Below are positions 35,037 to 45,925 of a DNA stretch of 64,000 bases, in pieces (positions within the stretch are counted from its first letter, which is position 1; each line of letters starts with the position of its first letter). The stretch is taken from NCBI GenBank assembly GCA_026120185.1, contig JANUWF010001726.1, positions 206,501 through 270,500 on the forward strand, read 5' to 3'. Position numbers and translations under genes: made by a program. A model generated the notes under the pieces. It was not told the DNA's origin. It worked only from the letters and a program-made list of their open reading frames with translations, and ran no database searches. Source of the DNA: Voacanga thouarsii (taxonomy: Eukaryota > Streptophyta > Magnoliopsida > Gentianales > Apocynaceae).

Positions 35037-37777
35037 TCAATTATAACATCTGGAATGTCGGATATGTGATTCCAATCTTCCCCACTCCTTACTGTAGCGT
35101 TCCCCTAAAGCTCCGCATCCCTTCAATTCCAAGTGATTCAGCATATATGCCTTCCCAAAGAGGCGATGAGGCAGCTTTTCCAACATTGGACACCAACACA
35201 TATTTAAATGTTGAAGGCATGGCATTATGGCCGAAACAACATTCTCATTCTCTTGTCTGAGGTCTTCCCATACTTTTAAATTCCACAAATTAATAAGTGA
35301 TAATTCCTTCAATTTAGGAAATAAAACCTCATCATCAACTGTAGAAATATTTGTTATTCCCAGATATTCACCCCCCAAAAACTCCGCTCGTTCCAACTCA
35401 TCAAGCGAAAGCTCTTCAAGTGAAGGTAGTTTACCCAATCCAGCCAAGGATGCGACATTGCCGAATTCAATTTCAAGTCTTCTCATATTGTTGAGGGAAA
35501 CAATCCAACGTGGCAAATTGGAATGGGGATATCCATCTAACTTGAGATAGTCCAAATTTGGAGGGAGCTGTATATCTCCTATAACAGATGTATAATTGAA
35601 AATACTATACAAATATAACTGCAATCCCTGAATGCGAGTCTTATTCCCAAGTATTGTGGTGTCCAAATCCACCTCATCTAAACCCAAAAATCTAATCAAT
35701 AGTTGTCCTCCAAGTTGATTCATGTTTTTCAAGCACTCAAACTTATTATACCCATTTCCAACTTTGAATTCGCCCAATGTAGGAAGTGAAGTCAATTTCT
35801 CCAACTCTTGAGGGAATTGCTTATGTTCAAATGTTTTAAAATTAAGAAGGTGCCTCAATTTTACGAGATTTTCAATTTTTTTTGGGAATTGAATCAATTT
35901 AGAGTAATTTGAAATATCTAAGATTTTCAAATTGTACAACTCGCAGATTTCTTCAGGCAATACTTTGAAAAAATTCGAACCCAAATTTAAAAGGCGTAGA
36001 TGAATTAAATTTCCAATGGCTCTTGGGACCTCTGGCAGATATGTTTGCTATAATCTTAAATCTCTAACACACTTTAAACAATCAAACAAGTTTGGAGGAA
36101 CAACACAAAAATTACCAATATGACAGGTGCGAAGCTTCCCAGACATAGAACTTACTGCAACATCTTCTTTCAGTGACCAGCTCAACTGACGAACTTTTCT
36201 ATGGGACAAGTTTTTTACCTCATCTACTCCTTCAATTATAAGGCATTCGCATTCGTCAGATACTGTGCGAAATCATGAACTATGTCATGCATTTTGCATT
36301 TGACGATTTGAGCCTCATAATATTCATGTCTTTCCAAGTTCTGAAAGAAAGAACGCATTGCCAAATTGTTAAAGTACTCGTATCCCCTTGATTCCATTTC
36401 TCCTGCTCTTCCACTGGAGCTGATATAGCCTTGTGCCATCCACTGTCTAATCAGCTGTTGTATCTCTATTTTGGAATCCTTTGGAAAGACAGCACAATAC
36501 AAGAAGCAACGCTTCATTTCTGGGGACAATTCATTATAGCTCAAATATATTTGAGGAAAGAGACTGTTAGTTGCTTCCTCCAACTCCCATGTCTCACTCT
36601 CCAATACATCTTGCCATTGTTGTACCGTATCTTTGATATCTTCTTACCAATTTTTGCTAATTCCTCGCACTCCCTTTCAGGTCTTCCTGAGAATGCTATT
36701 CGACTTAATATATTCCAACATTCGGAGTCACCCAGTTCATTTAATGAGTGCATGTAATTTGTTCCCATCATTCTTGCTACCCTTTGTCTCCTAGTAGTCA
36801 CCAAGATTCTACTTTCAGGAGCCCCATGCCTGAGAGAGTCCCAGATTAGTTTCCACCTGGTGTTGTCCTCTGTCCACACATCATCAAGAACAAGAAGGAA
36901 CTTCTCCCCTGACATCAATTCCTTGATGCGTTGGACCAAGGTTTCCAACTCTTGACACATCTGGGGAACTCTTTTCAGAATCTTCAAGGATTGCTTTGGC
37001 AATTCTTTTCTGATCAAAAGGATCTGAGACACAAACCCATTTTCTAAGTTGAAAGTGGCCCTCCATTCTGTTGTCATTGTAGACTAGTTGGGCAAGAGTA
37101 GTCTTTCCTATTCCTCCTGTCCCCACAATTGACACAATACCGATGCCATCATTAGCATCACTAGTATCTGGCAACAACTTGCTCACTATTGTATCCTTAT
37201 CAGACTCCCTGCCATAGACCTCCGTTTCATCAAAAAAGGCGGTAGTGATGATGCGCTCAAATTCTTGTTCAGAATTAGAATTCGGATCATTGGTAACAAA
37301 TTTGAATTGATATGCCTCTTGTAAAATCACGTTCATCCTACTGTTTAGTTCTTTTATCTTGTGTGCAATGTCATGGCGCACAGAAACTTCTGTGAAACAA
37401 GGACAAATGGACAGCAGGAATGAAAGTACCTTGTCCGTCAAATTCTCGGTTAGCTTTTGGGTCAGTTGTGGGGAAGGAGAATTTGCATCCTCAACTGCCT
37501 TCAGCTTGAGCTTTTGAATTTGAGTGTTCCATTCATCCGGTACGTCATCCATATCGTAGGCAACATCTTCAAGCTTATCAAGCCAAATTCTGACGGGTTC
37601 CTCCTTTAGTTTTCTCCTTTGCACGTCCTGCAGCATCCTTGTGATGATCTGTAATTTAGAGGAGAGGTTTTTTGCCTCACCTTCAACTCCTGTAACGAGC
37701 TTAAACTCCTCCTGGAGATTGTTGAGGACAGTATCAGCCAATGCAGTCAAGAGCTTTTTAACAAGGAATTCGGTCAT
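35037..37777 (-). pseudogene. CC-NBS-LRR (RGA/Rx-type) disease-resistance pseudogene
   Basis: This is an intracellular immune receptor of the CNL class, encoded without introns, about 910 residues if read through. The start MTEFLVKKLL at 37,777 fits the Rx N-terminal domain better than the upstream ATG at 37,837. The coiled coil holds EDVAYDMDDVPDEW, the EDVID region, with Leu replaced by Pro. NB-ARC motifs: P-loop GTGGIGKTT, RNBS-A KWVCVSDPFD, kinase-2 FLLVLDDVWTED, RNBS-B ILVTTRR, RNBS-D CFLYCAVFPKD and CKMHDIVHDFA (MHD). Breaks: a frameshift at about 36,955; a deletion with frameshift at about 36,635 that removes GLPLA; a frameshift at about 36,250 at a repeated GAATGC; and a TAG at 36,048-36,050. 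The C-terminal 315 codons (LRRs such as LPSLEELSLDELERAEFLG) are open. Non-functional as an ATPase switch. Confidence 0.92.
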
Positions 37778-37837
37778 TTCTCTTTTGGTTTTGTAAAAAC
37801 AGAAAGCAGTTTGTGTTTGCTGGAATGAAAGAAACAA

Positions 37838-38239
37838 AAGAAAGGAAGATGTTGGAATATATAGAAATTACATTTGCGTGATTTCAATTATATGTGTAAT
37901 TATGCATCCACCTGGTGTAATCAAACGTGAGTTGAAGAAAGTGATATAATAATTTTTAATTAATTTTTTAACCACTTGTGGTCAAACCGAGAAAGGTGTG
38001 TGAATGTGATTTGTGAGTATGACATTTATTAAATGTATTAAGGTTTCAAACGCAATCTTTTAACTTCTTCTAATTTGAACTAAAATATAAATTAGATAAT
38101 TTATTCTAAATTTATTTATATTAATTTTTTTAATGTTTCTTTATATAGCATATGAACTTCTCCCAGTATTTAAATTTTAATATTACCAGCATAAATGATT
38201 ATCTATTATTTTTATCTAAAATATCAGCTAAATATAATA

Positions 38240-38281
<42 letters not shown>

Positions 38282-38462
38282 GTGTGGATGTGTAATTTTA
38301 AAAATGCAAAATGACTTTCCTTAAAATTGAAAGTCCATATTTTTATTTAAACAATTATAAATAATAAAAATTTGTATATTTAATTTCTTAAAGTTTTGAA
38401 TCAAGATTTAATATTCTAACTTACAATTTTAAATTTTACCCTGAGCCTTGCACTGATCCTGC
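37838..38462. other. Intergenic sequence upstream of the NLR relic
   Basis: This would be the promoter side of the minus-strand NLR relic. It is AT-rich with an (AT)n tract at 38,242-38,279. No clear TATA or cis-motif can be singled out because of the base composition. No coding sequence is seen. Confidence 0.5.
38242..38279. repeat. (AT)n microsatellite
   Basis: About 19 uninterrupted TA units. Confidence 0.9.
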
Positions 38463-38765
38463 TTAATTTTTCGGAATTCTACAGTGCCAACAGTAATTGC
38501 AGCAATTGGTGTCATTTTTTTTTTTTTTTTTCGGGTGTAAAGACCCCAAATTCTGGCGGTGGTGTAAAGCCAGTTGATTGAAAATATGGAGGGTTTGCAT
38601 GGAGTCAGTCTGTATGAATATGTCTGTGATTCCCAAACTGATGCCAAAATTCCAGTCCATTCTGTAAAGCTTGTAGCTCAGCTGTAAGATGATCAGCGAA
38701 GCCAATGTCTTCTGCAAAGGCTTCATTGTGCTTTCGTACAATGCCTCCTATGCCTGATTGACCGA
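38463..38765 (-). pseudogene. RNase H-like (RVT_3) fragment
   Basis: On the minus strand, GIGGIVRKHNEAFAED, then TAELQALQNGLEF, then a TDSMQTL segment follow the RNase H-like pattern GG-I-R...AEL-AL--GL...DS seen in plant LINE tails and in stand-alone RVT_3 proteins. Only about 75 residues remain, with one frame change in the middle (near 38,640). It ends in an A-rich run (38,516-38,531 on the plus strand is T-rich). No RT is attached, so the parent cannot be assigned. Confidence 0.45.
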
Positions 38766-39005
38766 GTTATTGATCAAATGGACCTATTTGAGGTCATTCT
38801 ATTCCCTAAAATAATCTTGACGCAGTCACTAAGAAAGACACATTTATGTATTTTTAAATTTTTTATTTTGTATTTCACACAATACGTATTCAATGTAAAT
38901 GCGTCATTATTACAAAATGTGTCAAAGTTATTTTAGAATGCCACATAGCATCCAAATCAGATGAAGTAGAATGGTCCCAAATGGGGCCGTTGTGATCAAT
39001 AACTC
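38764..39005. repeat. MITE-like imperfect inverted repeat
   Basis: GAGTTATTGATCA at 38,764 is mirrored by TGATCAATAACTC ending at 39,005. The next about 27 bases of each arm also pair imperfectly (ATTTG-G-TCATTCTA). The 160-bp centre is AT-rich and partly self-complementary. No target duplication is clear. Confidence 0.4.
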
Positions 39006-39139
39006 TGATTGACTTGGGTTTCCTTTTGACGCCCCATCAATATTCAAAATAATTAAACTGGTACAACTTAAGGTTGTTGAAGTGTCTTTGTTTTGACAAT
39101 GAATTATACCATATAATCACTACAAGAAAAACATTAATT

Positions 39140-39990
39140 TAGCGACGGATTTTTGCAACGGCCTTTAGGCCATCGTTAATTTGCGACGGAACAGCGACGG
39201 AACAGCAACGGAAACAAAAATTTTGAAAATAAATTTATTTTTTAAAATTTCTGTCGCTAATCCATCGGTAATTGCGATGGAAATAAATCCAAAGCAATTT
39301 TGCGACTGAATTACGACAGATTTCTAAAATTAAAAAAAAAATCTGTTGCAAATCTGTCTCAATTTTGCAACGGATTTGCGACAGATTTCTAAAATTAAAA
39401 AATAAATCTATTTTCTTAAAATTAAAAAAAAAATCCGTTGCAAATCTGTCTCAATTTTGCAACGGATTTGCTACGGATTTCTAAAATTAAAAAATAAATC
39501 TATTTTCTTAAAATTTAAAAAAAAAAATCCGTCGCAAATCCGTTGAAATTTTGCGATGGATTTCTAAAATTAAAAAATAAATTTATTTTCTTAAAATTTA
39601 AAAAAATCCGTTGCAAATCCGTCACAATTTTGCAACTGCTTTGCGACGGATTTCTAAAATTAAAAAATAAATTTATTTTCTTAAAATTAAAAAAAAATCC
39701 ATCGCAAATCTGTCGCAACTTTGCGACGAATTTGCGACAGATTTCTAAAATTTAAAAATAAATTTATTTTCTTAAAATTTTAAAAAAACTGTCGCAAATT
39801 TGCAACGGATTTGTGATGGATTTCTAAAATTAAAAAATAAATTTATTTTTTTCAAATTTAAAAAAAAAATCTGTGGCAATTTTGGTATGAATTTGCGACG
39901 AATTTCTAAAATTTAAAAATAAATTTATTTTTTTAAAATTTAAAAAAATACGTCGCAAATCCGTTGCAATTTGAAACGGATTTGCGATGG
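39140..39990. repeat. CACTA hairpin array 1
   Basis: About eight units of 80-110 bp. Each runs GCGACGGATTTCTAAAATT, then an A/T core with AAATAAATTTATTTT, then AAAAAATCCGTCGC. Each unit is self-complementary and can fold as a hairpin. Units differ by point changes (many CG to TG or CA, as expected from methylation decay). Confidence 0.8.
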
Positions 39991-39999
39991 ATATATATT

Positions 40000-40500
40000 A
40001 ATATAACATTTTTATATACATATAAATATGTTAATATACTTTTTAATATCAAAATAAATATATATACATACATATATACATATTTATTTATGTTAGTATG
40101 TGTGTGTGTGTGTGTCTCTCTCTCTCTATATATATACACATATATACATATATATTTATACATATATCTATATATATGTTATAATACTTTTTAAATACAC
40201 ACACACACATACATATTTATATATACATATATATATACATACATTATATATATGCAACACACACATAATGTGTGTGTGTGTATATATATACATATACATA
40301 CATTTACTATTAAATATACATACATTAATAGCAACAGGTGCATATATGTCATATTCTTACATATATATAGGTAATAATATCATATGTATATTTTATATAT
40401 AAAAATATTTCAACTTACTAATATCTTTTTGCATATTCTACTATTTTAAGACACACACACATACTATATCATCTGTATATATAAATAATCAAACATTAAA
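40000..40500. repeat. Microsatellite block inside CACTA element
   Basis: A mix of (TA)n, (TG)n, (TC)n, (AC)n and ATATAC words. The Ile/Tyr/His-rich ORFs here are translations of simple repeats. Confidence 0.85.
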
Positions 40501-40519
40501 TTTTTTTGGGTGAATTTTT

Positions 40520-41287
40520 TAGATTAGCGACGGATTAGGGTTTATGAAACCCTGATCCGTCGCAAATTGAGACGGATTTGCGATGTAATCTAAAATTAAA
40601 AAATAAATTCATTTTTTTTAAATTAAAAATATCCGTCACAAATCCATTGCAAATTTGCGACGGATTTCTAAAATTAAAAAATAAATTTATTTTTTAAAAT
40701 AAAAAAAATCCGTTGCAATTTTGAGATGGATTTATAAAATTAAAAAATAAATTAATTTTTTAAAATTAAAAAAATCCGTCTCAATTTTGCGACGAATTTA
40801 CGACGATTTCTAAAATTAAAAAATAAATTTATTGTTTTAAAATTTAAAAAAAAAATCCATCACAAATCCATCTCAAAATTGCGACGGATTTGAGACAGAT
40901 TTTTAAAATTAAAAAATAAATTTATTTTCTTAAAATTTAAAAAAAAAATCCGTCGCAAATCCGTCTCAAAATTGCGACGGATTTCTAATTTTAAAAAATA
41001 AATTTATTTTCTTAAAATTAAAAAAAACATTCGTCGTAATTTTGCAACGAATTTCTAAAATTAAAAAATAAATTTATTTTCTTAAAATTTTAAAAAAACA
41101 TCCGTCTCAAATCCGTTGCAATTTTGCAACGGATTTGCGACGGATTTATAAAATAAAAAATAAATTATTTTTTTTAAATTATAAAAAAATCCGTCGTAAT
41201 TTGCAACGGATTTGAGATGGATTTCTAAAATTAGAAAATAAATTTATTTTCTTAAAATTTTAAAAAAAATCCGTCGCAAATCCGTTG
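40520..41287. repeat. CACTA hairpin array 2
   Basis: About nine more CGACGGATTT...AAATCCGTCG units with the same A/T core as array 1. Confidence 0.8.
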
Positions 41288-41462
41288 CAAAGTCTCATAT
41301 TCGGAGGCTAAGATTTATCGCGAATTCAAAGCCGGGAACAAAGCAGGGAGATATAGGAATCCGAAGCAAGGGTACTACCCCTAATGTAGCTAAACCTGCC
41401 CGCCAGTATTCACCTCCTCTTGGGCAGGGCATCTCTAGTCTATAGGGATGGGACGGAAAATT
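41288..41462. other. Unique, less AT-rich segment inside the CACTA element
   Basis: This 175-bp segment breaks the repeat array and is not built from the TCCGTCGCAAA unit. It contains CCTGCCCGCCAGTATTCACC and CTTGGGCAGGGCATC, which pair partly with each other (TGCCC/GGGCA). I do not recognise it. It may be an insertion or a captured fragment. Confidence 0.4.
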
Positions 41463-41569
41463 CTGTCATCGCAAATCCGTAGCAAAGCCCTAACAAATCC
41501 ATCGCTAATTCACAAAAAAAAATTACTATATAATTAATATATAGCACAATATATCACAAGAATTTCAAC

Positions 41570-41622
41570 AGCTTAGTGGTGGAACACGTGTTCCCCCACA
41601 ACAAGGACGCGGGTTCGAGCCC
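41570..41622 (+). promoter_or_regulatory. tRNA-like segment with pol III boxes (SINE-type relic)
   Basis: AGCTTAGTGG (41,570-41,579) matches an A box and GGTTCGAGCCC (41,612-41,622) matches a B box, spaced as in a tRNA gene. Stems do not fold into a clean cloverleaf, and a CCCGACATAATC-type tail follows. This is best read as a tRNA-derived SINE head captured in the CACTA element. Confidence 0.45.
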
Positions 41623-41739
41623 CAAGTCCGACATAATCTCATAATATTCTTGGTGGGTCGGGTTGTGGATCGAGTTCTCAGCGGGCCGGGTAGGGCTGAT
41701 GAACGGGTGGGTCAAGTAGCTAATGAATTAATTTTTTTA

Positions 41740-42235
41740 ATAAAAATTTTTTGCCGTCGCAAAATTAATTAATTTTTTAAAAATAATTTTTTCCATCGCA
41801 AAATTAAGTAATTTTTTAAATAATTTTTTTGCTACCGCAAATTAAATTAATTAATTTTTTTAAAATAATTTTTTTTCCATCGCAAAATTAATTAATTTTT
41901 AAAATAATTTTTTCGCTACCGAAAATTAAATTAATTAATTTTTTAACAATAATTTTTTTCCGTCGCAAAACCGTCGCTAAATTATTTTAATTTTTGTAAA
42001 TAAAAAAATTTTTGACCGTCGCTAAATTATTTTAATTTTTGTAAATAAAAAAATTTTTGACCGTCGCAAATCCGTCACAAAATTAATTAATTTTTTCAAA
42101 ATTTAAAATTTTTTTGCCGTCGCAAATCTATCACTATTTGAGACAGATTTTCTTTCCGTTGCAAATTGCGACGCCCTTTTTAGCGACGGACGTAATCCAT
42201 CGCTAAACGTGATTTGCAACGGATTAACGACGGAT
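41740..42235. repeat. CACTA subterminal array 3
   Basis: Repeats of CCGTCGCAAA/CCATCGCAAA followed by ATTAATTAATTTTT, ending in a cluster of TTAGCGACGGA and TTTGCAACGGATTAACGACGG before the right terminus. All are in the subterminal position where transposase-binding repeats sit in CACTA elements. Confidence 0.75.
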
Positions 42236-42272
42236 TTGGCCGCTGCTAATTTGGTTTTTTCTTGTAGTGAAT

Positions 42273-42463
42273 ATTTGCTATTGCCATATATACATCTACA
42301 AATCAATAATATGAATAGATAGTATAAGATAAAAGAGATCTCTTTATCTTAAAAAAATTTTAAAAGAAAAATTATAAGAGTTTTTATATTAAAAATATTT
42401 TTACATTTCGAGTTGATTCACCAACTGTGCAACCACCACGTCTATAAAAATTGAAAAAAGGAT
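42273..42463. other. Spacer between CACTA element and minus-strand copia
   Basis: About 190 bp of AT-rich sequence with no gene or repeat recognised. Confidence 0.5.
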
Positions 42464-42468
42464 ATCTC

Positions 42469-42768
42469 TGTTATGAAATTTTGATAGTGTTAGAATAACA
42501 TCTACACAATTATAAATCTCTAACTATGCTTTACATAAGAATTTCTTCAAACTTCTCTCTTTTTTTTCTCTCACAATTTTCCCTTACAATTCTTTTACAA
42601 AATGATGGTACATTTCAAGCTTAGAGAATAACTTTATTTATAAAGCTCTTAATTAGTAGAATACATCATCTTCTACTAATATGCATTAGTGGTATCTCCA
42701 CCAAATGGTGGACATCCATAAAAATCCATAATTAGTGGAGCTTCCACTAATTCAACAAATTCACAACA
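42469..42768 (-). repeat. Family C copy 1, 3' LTR
   Basis: On the minus strand it starts TGTTGTGAATTTG after the polypurine GGGAGAG and ends TTTCATAACA. A TTTATAAATAAAG TATA region is present. It is close to the 5' LTR, with scattered substitutions. Confidence 0.9.
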
Positions 42769-42904
42769 CTCTCCCTTGGATGTCCATCCATTACATAAAG
42801 AATATGCCTCGCTAAAACCTTATAAGATAAAAACTCAGTGGGAAAAAAAAATCTAGTAAAGGAAAAAGAGTACACTATTCTATATGTCTGTTTATTACTT
42901 TCCC

Positions 42905-43645
42905 TGATGAGATGATTCCTTGAAATCTTTGAACCGACGCATACCAATATTATATCTCAACTTCTCAAATGTTGCAGTCGATAAAGTCTTCGTGAAAATA
43001 TCTACGAGGTTGTCACATGACCGAATTTGTAGCACATCAATTTCACTTTTTTTCTAGAGTTCATGAGTAAAGAAGAATTTTGGTAAAATATATTTTGTCT
43101 GATCTCTTTTAATATATCCTCATCGTAATTGAGCTATGCAAGCTGCATTGTCTTCATAAAGAGAAGTTGGAATATCTCTGATAAATGATAATCCACAACT
43201 TTCTTGGATATAATGAATCATTGATCTTAACCATACACATTCTTGACTTGCTTCATGAATTGCTATAATTTCAGTATGATTTGAAGAAGTTGCTACTATA
43301 GATTGTTTTATAGAACGCCATGATATAACAGTATTTTCAAATGTAAATAGATAGCCCGTTTGAGAACGTGCTTTATGTGGATCAGATAAATAACCAGCAT
43401 CTACATAACCTATCAATGTTGGATTGGTTTTATTTGAATAAAATAATCCAAGATCAATTGTACCTTGGAGATATCGAAGGACTTGTTTAATTCCATTCCA
43501 ATGTCATCGTGTTGGTGAAGAACTAAATCTTGCTAATAAATTGACAGCAAAGACAATATCAAGTTGCGTATTGTTAGCAAGATACATCAATGCACCAATT
43601 GCACTGAGATATGGTACTTCAGGACCAATGAGTTTTTCATCATCT
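42905..43645 (-). pseudogene. Family C copy 1 RNase H (broken)
   Basis: On the minus strand it reads GIKQVLRYLQGTIDLGLFY, IGYVDAGYLSDPHKARSQTG, ATSSNHTEIIAIHEASQECV, YEDNAACIAQL and LQIRSCDNLVDIFTKTL. The residues equivalent to the RNase H Asp-Glu-Asp set are visible (VDAG, TEII, EDNA). Stops occur at about 43,117, 43,505 and 43,648. Confidence 0.85.
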
Positions 43646-44600
43646 TCTTAAGGTCGGAAAGGATCTTTATTCACATCTAATGACCGGACGATCATTGGAA
43701 TACTTAATGGATGTGCTTTATCCATATAAAATCCTTTTAGAACTTTTGCTATAGATATTGATTGATGAATAAATGTTCCACTTTTTAGATTTTCAATTTG
43801 TAAACCAAGGCAAAATTTGGTCTTACCAAAATCCTTGATTTCGAATTCTCTTTTTAAACAATCAATTATTTTTTGGAGCTCTTCAGGAGTTCCAATAAGA
43901 TTAATATCATCAACATATATAGTTAATATCACAAATTTCGAACCAAATTTCTTAATAAAAACACATGGACATACCTGGTCATTTTTAAATCTTGCTTTCA
44001 ATAAATATTCACTAAGACGATTGAACCAAATGCGCCCAAATTGCTTTAGGCCATATAATGATTTCTGCAACTTGATTAAGTAATATTCACGAGGATAATG
44101 TTTGTATACTTTAGGCATATGAAATCCTTCAGGGATTTTCATGTAAACATCATTTTTTAAATATTCATACATGTAAGTAGTGACAACATCTATTAGGCGC
44201 ATATCTATCTTTTCATGTACTACCAAACTGATAAGATATCAGAGTGTAATAGCATCAATATAGGAGAATAAGTTTCATTATAATAAATACCTAGTCTTTG
44301 TGAAAAATCTTAGGCTACTAACCGTGCTTTATATCATACGATTTCATTATTTTCATTGTGCTTTCACACAAATATCTATTTGTAGCCAATAGGTTTTACA
44401 CATTCCGGTGTTCGGATTGCAGGTTTGAAAACTGCACATTTTGTTAGTGCATTTAACTCCGATTGAATCGCATCTTTCCATTGTAGCCAATCTTTTCTAT
44501 GCCAACATTCATTAACTGATATTGGTTCAAGATCATCACTATCCTGTATAATATCAAGAGATATATTATATGCAAACATATTATCAATAATTGTTTCTAT
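43646..44600 (-). pseudogene. Family C copy 1 reverse transcriptase (broken)
   Basis: HRKDWLQWKDAIQSELNAL is the start of the copia RT region (about 44,500). Then come KPIGYK, MKIPEGFHMPK, LQKSLYGLKQFGRIWFNRL and the catalytic LTIYVDDINLIG (about 43,910-43,940). The expected VARLVAQGFSQRPGIDY block and MDVVTAYLYG region are interrupted by stops and frameshifts at 44,227-44,375. Confidence 0.88.
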
Positions 44601-45925
44601 CCGATTCTAACTTCTACTGGAAGTGATATAATTGATAGAAATTTTAGTGTTACTTTCATCAACTTCTAGTTCTTTGTCATCAATTTTCTCTTGGTCTTTA
44701 TCATTTTTTTTTCTTCAATATGTTCTTCTAGATCATTTAATCCTCTTTTCTTTCGAGGATTTTTATCTTTAGAACCAAGAGGTCGGCCACGCTTCTGGCG
44801 TGCCTTTGACTCAGCAGCTATAGGTATAATATTTTGTTCTGCTGGAACTTCAATTCGAACAGGAGCATTTATAGTTGGAATATGTGATTTTGTAACTCTT
44901 CTAAAGTCAACAAAAGTGTCTGGCATTTGATTTGCAATACTTTGCAAATGAATTATCTTTTGAACTTCAAGTTCACATGCGCTTGTGCGCAGATCAATAT
45001 AATTTAATAATGTTGTCCAAGAAAGATCTTTCTTATGTTGTTTATGTTCGCTTCCTAATTTAGGGAATAATGATTCATCAAAATGACAATAGCAAATCCT
45101 GCTATGAATACATCTCCTGTCAGGGGTTCCATATACCTGATAATAGAGGGAGAATCATATCCAATGTATATCCCCTTTCTTCTTTGAGGACCCATCTTTA
45201 TATGTTGGTTTGGTGCAATTGGAACATATATAGCACACCCAAAAATTCTTAAATAAGCAATATTTGGTTCTGAACCAAAAGCCAATTGCAAATGAGAGAA
45301 TTTATGATAATTAGTTGGCCTTATACATACAACTGCTGCAGCATGTAAAATAGCATGTCCCCAGACAGATGTTGGGAGATTTATTTTCATTAATAATGGT
45401 CTAGTAATTAATTGTAATCTTTTAATAAAAGATTCAGCAAGACTATTTTGTGTATGAACATGAGCTACAGGAAGTTCAACATTAATCCCAATTGACATGT
45501 AATATGCATCAAAAGCATGTGATGAAAATTTACCAGCATTATCCAAACAGATATTTTTAATGTGATGGTCAGAAAATTATACCCGTAATTTAATTATTTA
45601 AGCAACTAATCTCGCAAACACTAGGTTGCGAGTAGATAATAAACACACATATGACCATTGGGATGATGCATCAATTAAGACCATAAAATAATTGAACGGT
45701 CCATATGGTGGATCAATACGTTCACAAATATCTCCATGAATCCGTTCAAGAAATGTAGGACTTCCAACTCCTACTTTTACTGGTGATAGTCTAACAATTA
45801 ATTTTCCTAGGGAACATGCAACACATGAGAATTTTTCTGATATCAATATCTTTTTATTTTTTAAAGGATGACCATGTATATTTTCAATTATTCTTCTCAT
45901 CATGGTAGATCCCGAATGATCCAAC
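44601..45925 (-). pseudogene. Family C copy 1 integrase (broken)
   Basis: Upstream part: HSGSTMMRRIIENIHGH, then FSCVACSLGKL (the HHCC zinc finger CC pair) and GDICERIDPPYGPF (first catalytic Asp region). Next part (45,055-45,546): MDNAGKFSSHAFDAYYMSIG, VELPVAHVHTQNSLAESFIK (second Asp and Glu region) and LRIFGCAIYVPI. The C-terminal part (44,666-44,947) has KARQKRGRPLGSKDKNPRKK, a basic AT-hook-like motif. Stops lie between the pieces (about 45,547-45,600 and 45,050). Confidence 0.88.

Larger units (their letters stand above)
39118..42269. mobile_element. Non-autonomous CACTA transposon
   Basis: Termini are CACTACAAGAAAAAC at the left and TTTTTTCTTGTAGTG at the right, inverted copies of the plant CACTA/EnSpm terminus. 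Flanking AAT at 39,115-39,117 and 42,270-42,272 is a perfect 3-bp target duplication. No transposase is encoded. The 3.15-kb interior is three arrays of TCCGTCGCAAA / TTTGCGACGGA subterminal repeats, a microsatellite block, a unique 175-bp segment and a tRNA-like segment. All ORFs listed here are low-complexity repeat reading. Confidence 0.9.

Noticed and set aside
38463..38765. Part of the LINE at 57,010-58,257
   Set aside because: It is an RNase H-like domain with no reverse transcriptase attached and lies 18 kb away, so no link is supported.
39964..40402. Hydrophobic Ile/Tyr-rich ORFs suggestive of membrane proteins
   Set aside because: They are translations of (TA)n, (TG)n and (AC)n microsatellites inside the CACTA element.
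39140..42235. CRISPR-like array of regularly spaced repeats
   Set aside because: This is plant nuclear DNA. The repeats are hairpin units with variable A/T cores, bounded by CACTA termini, with no unique spacers.
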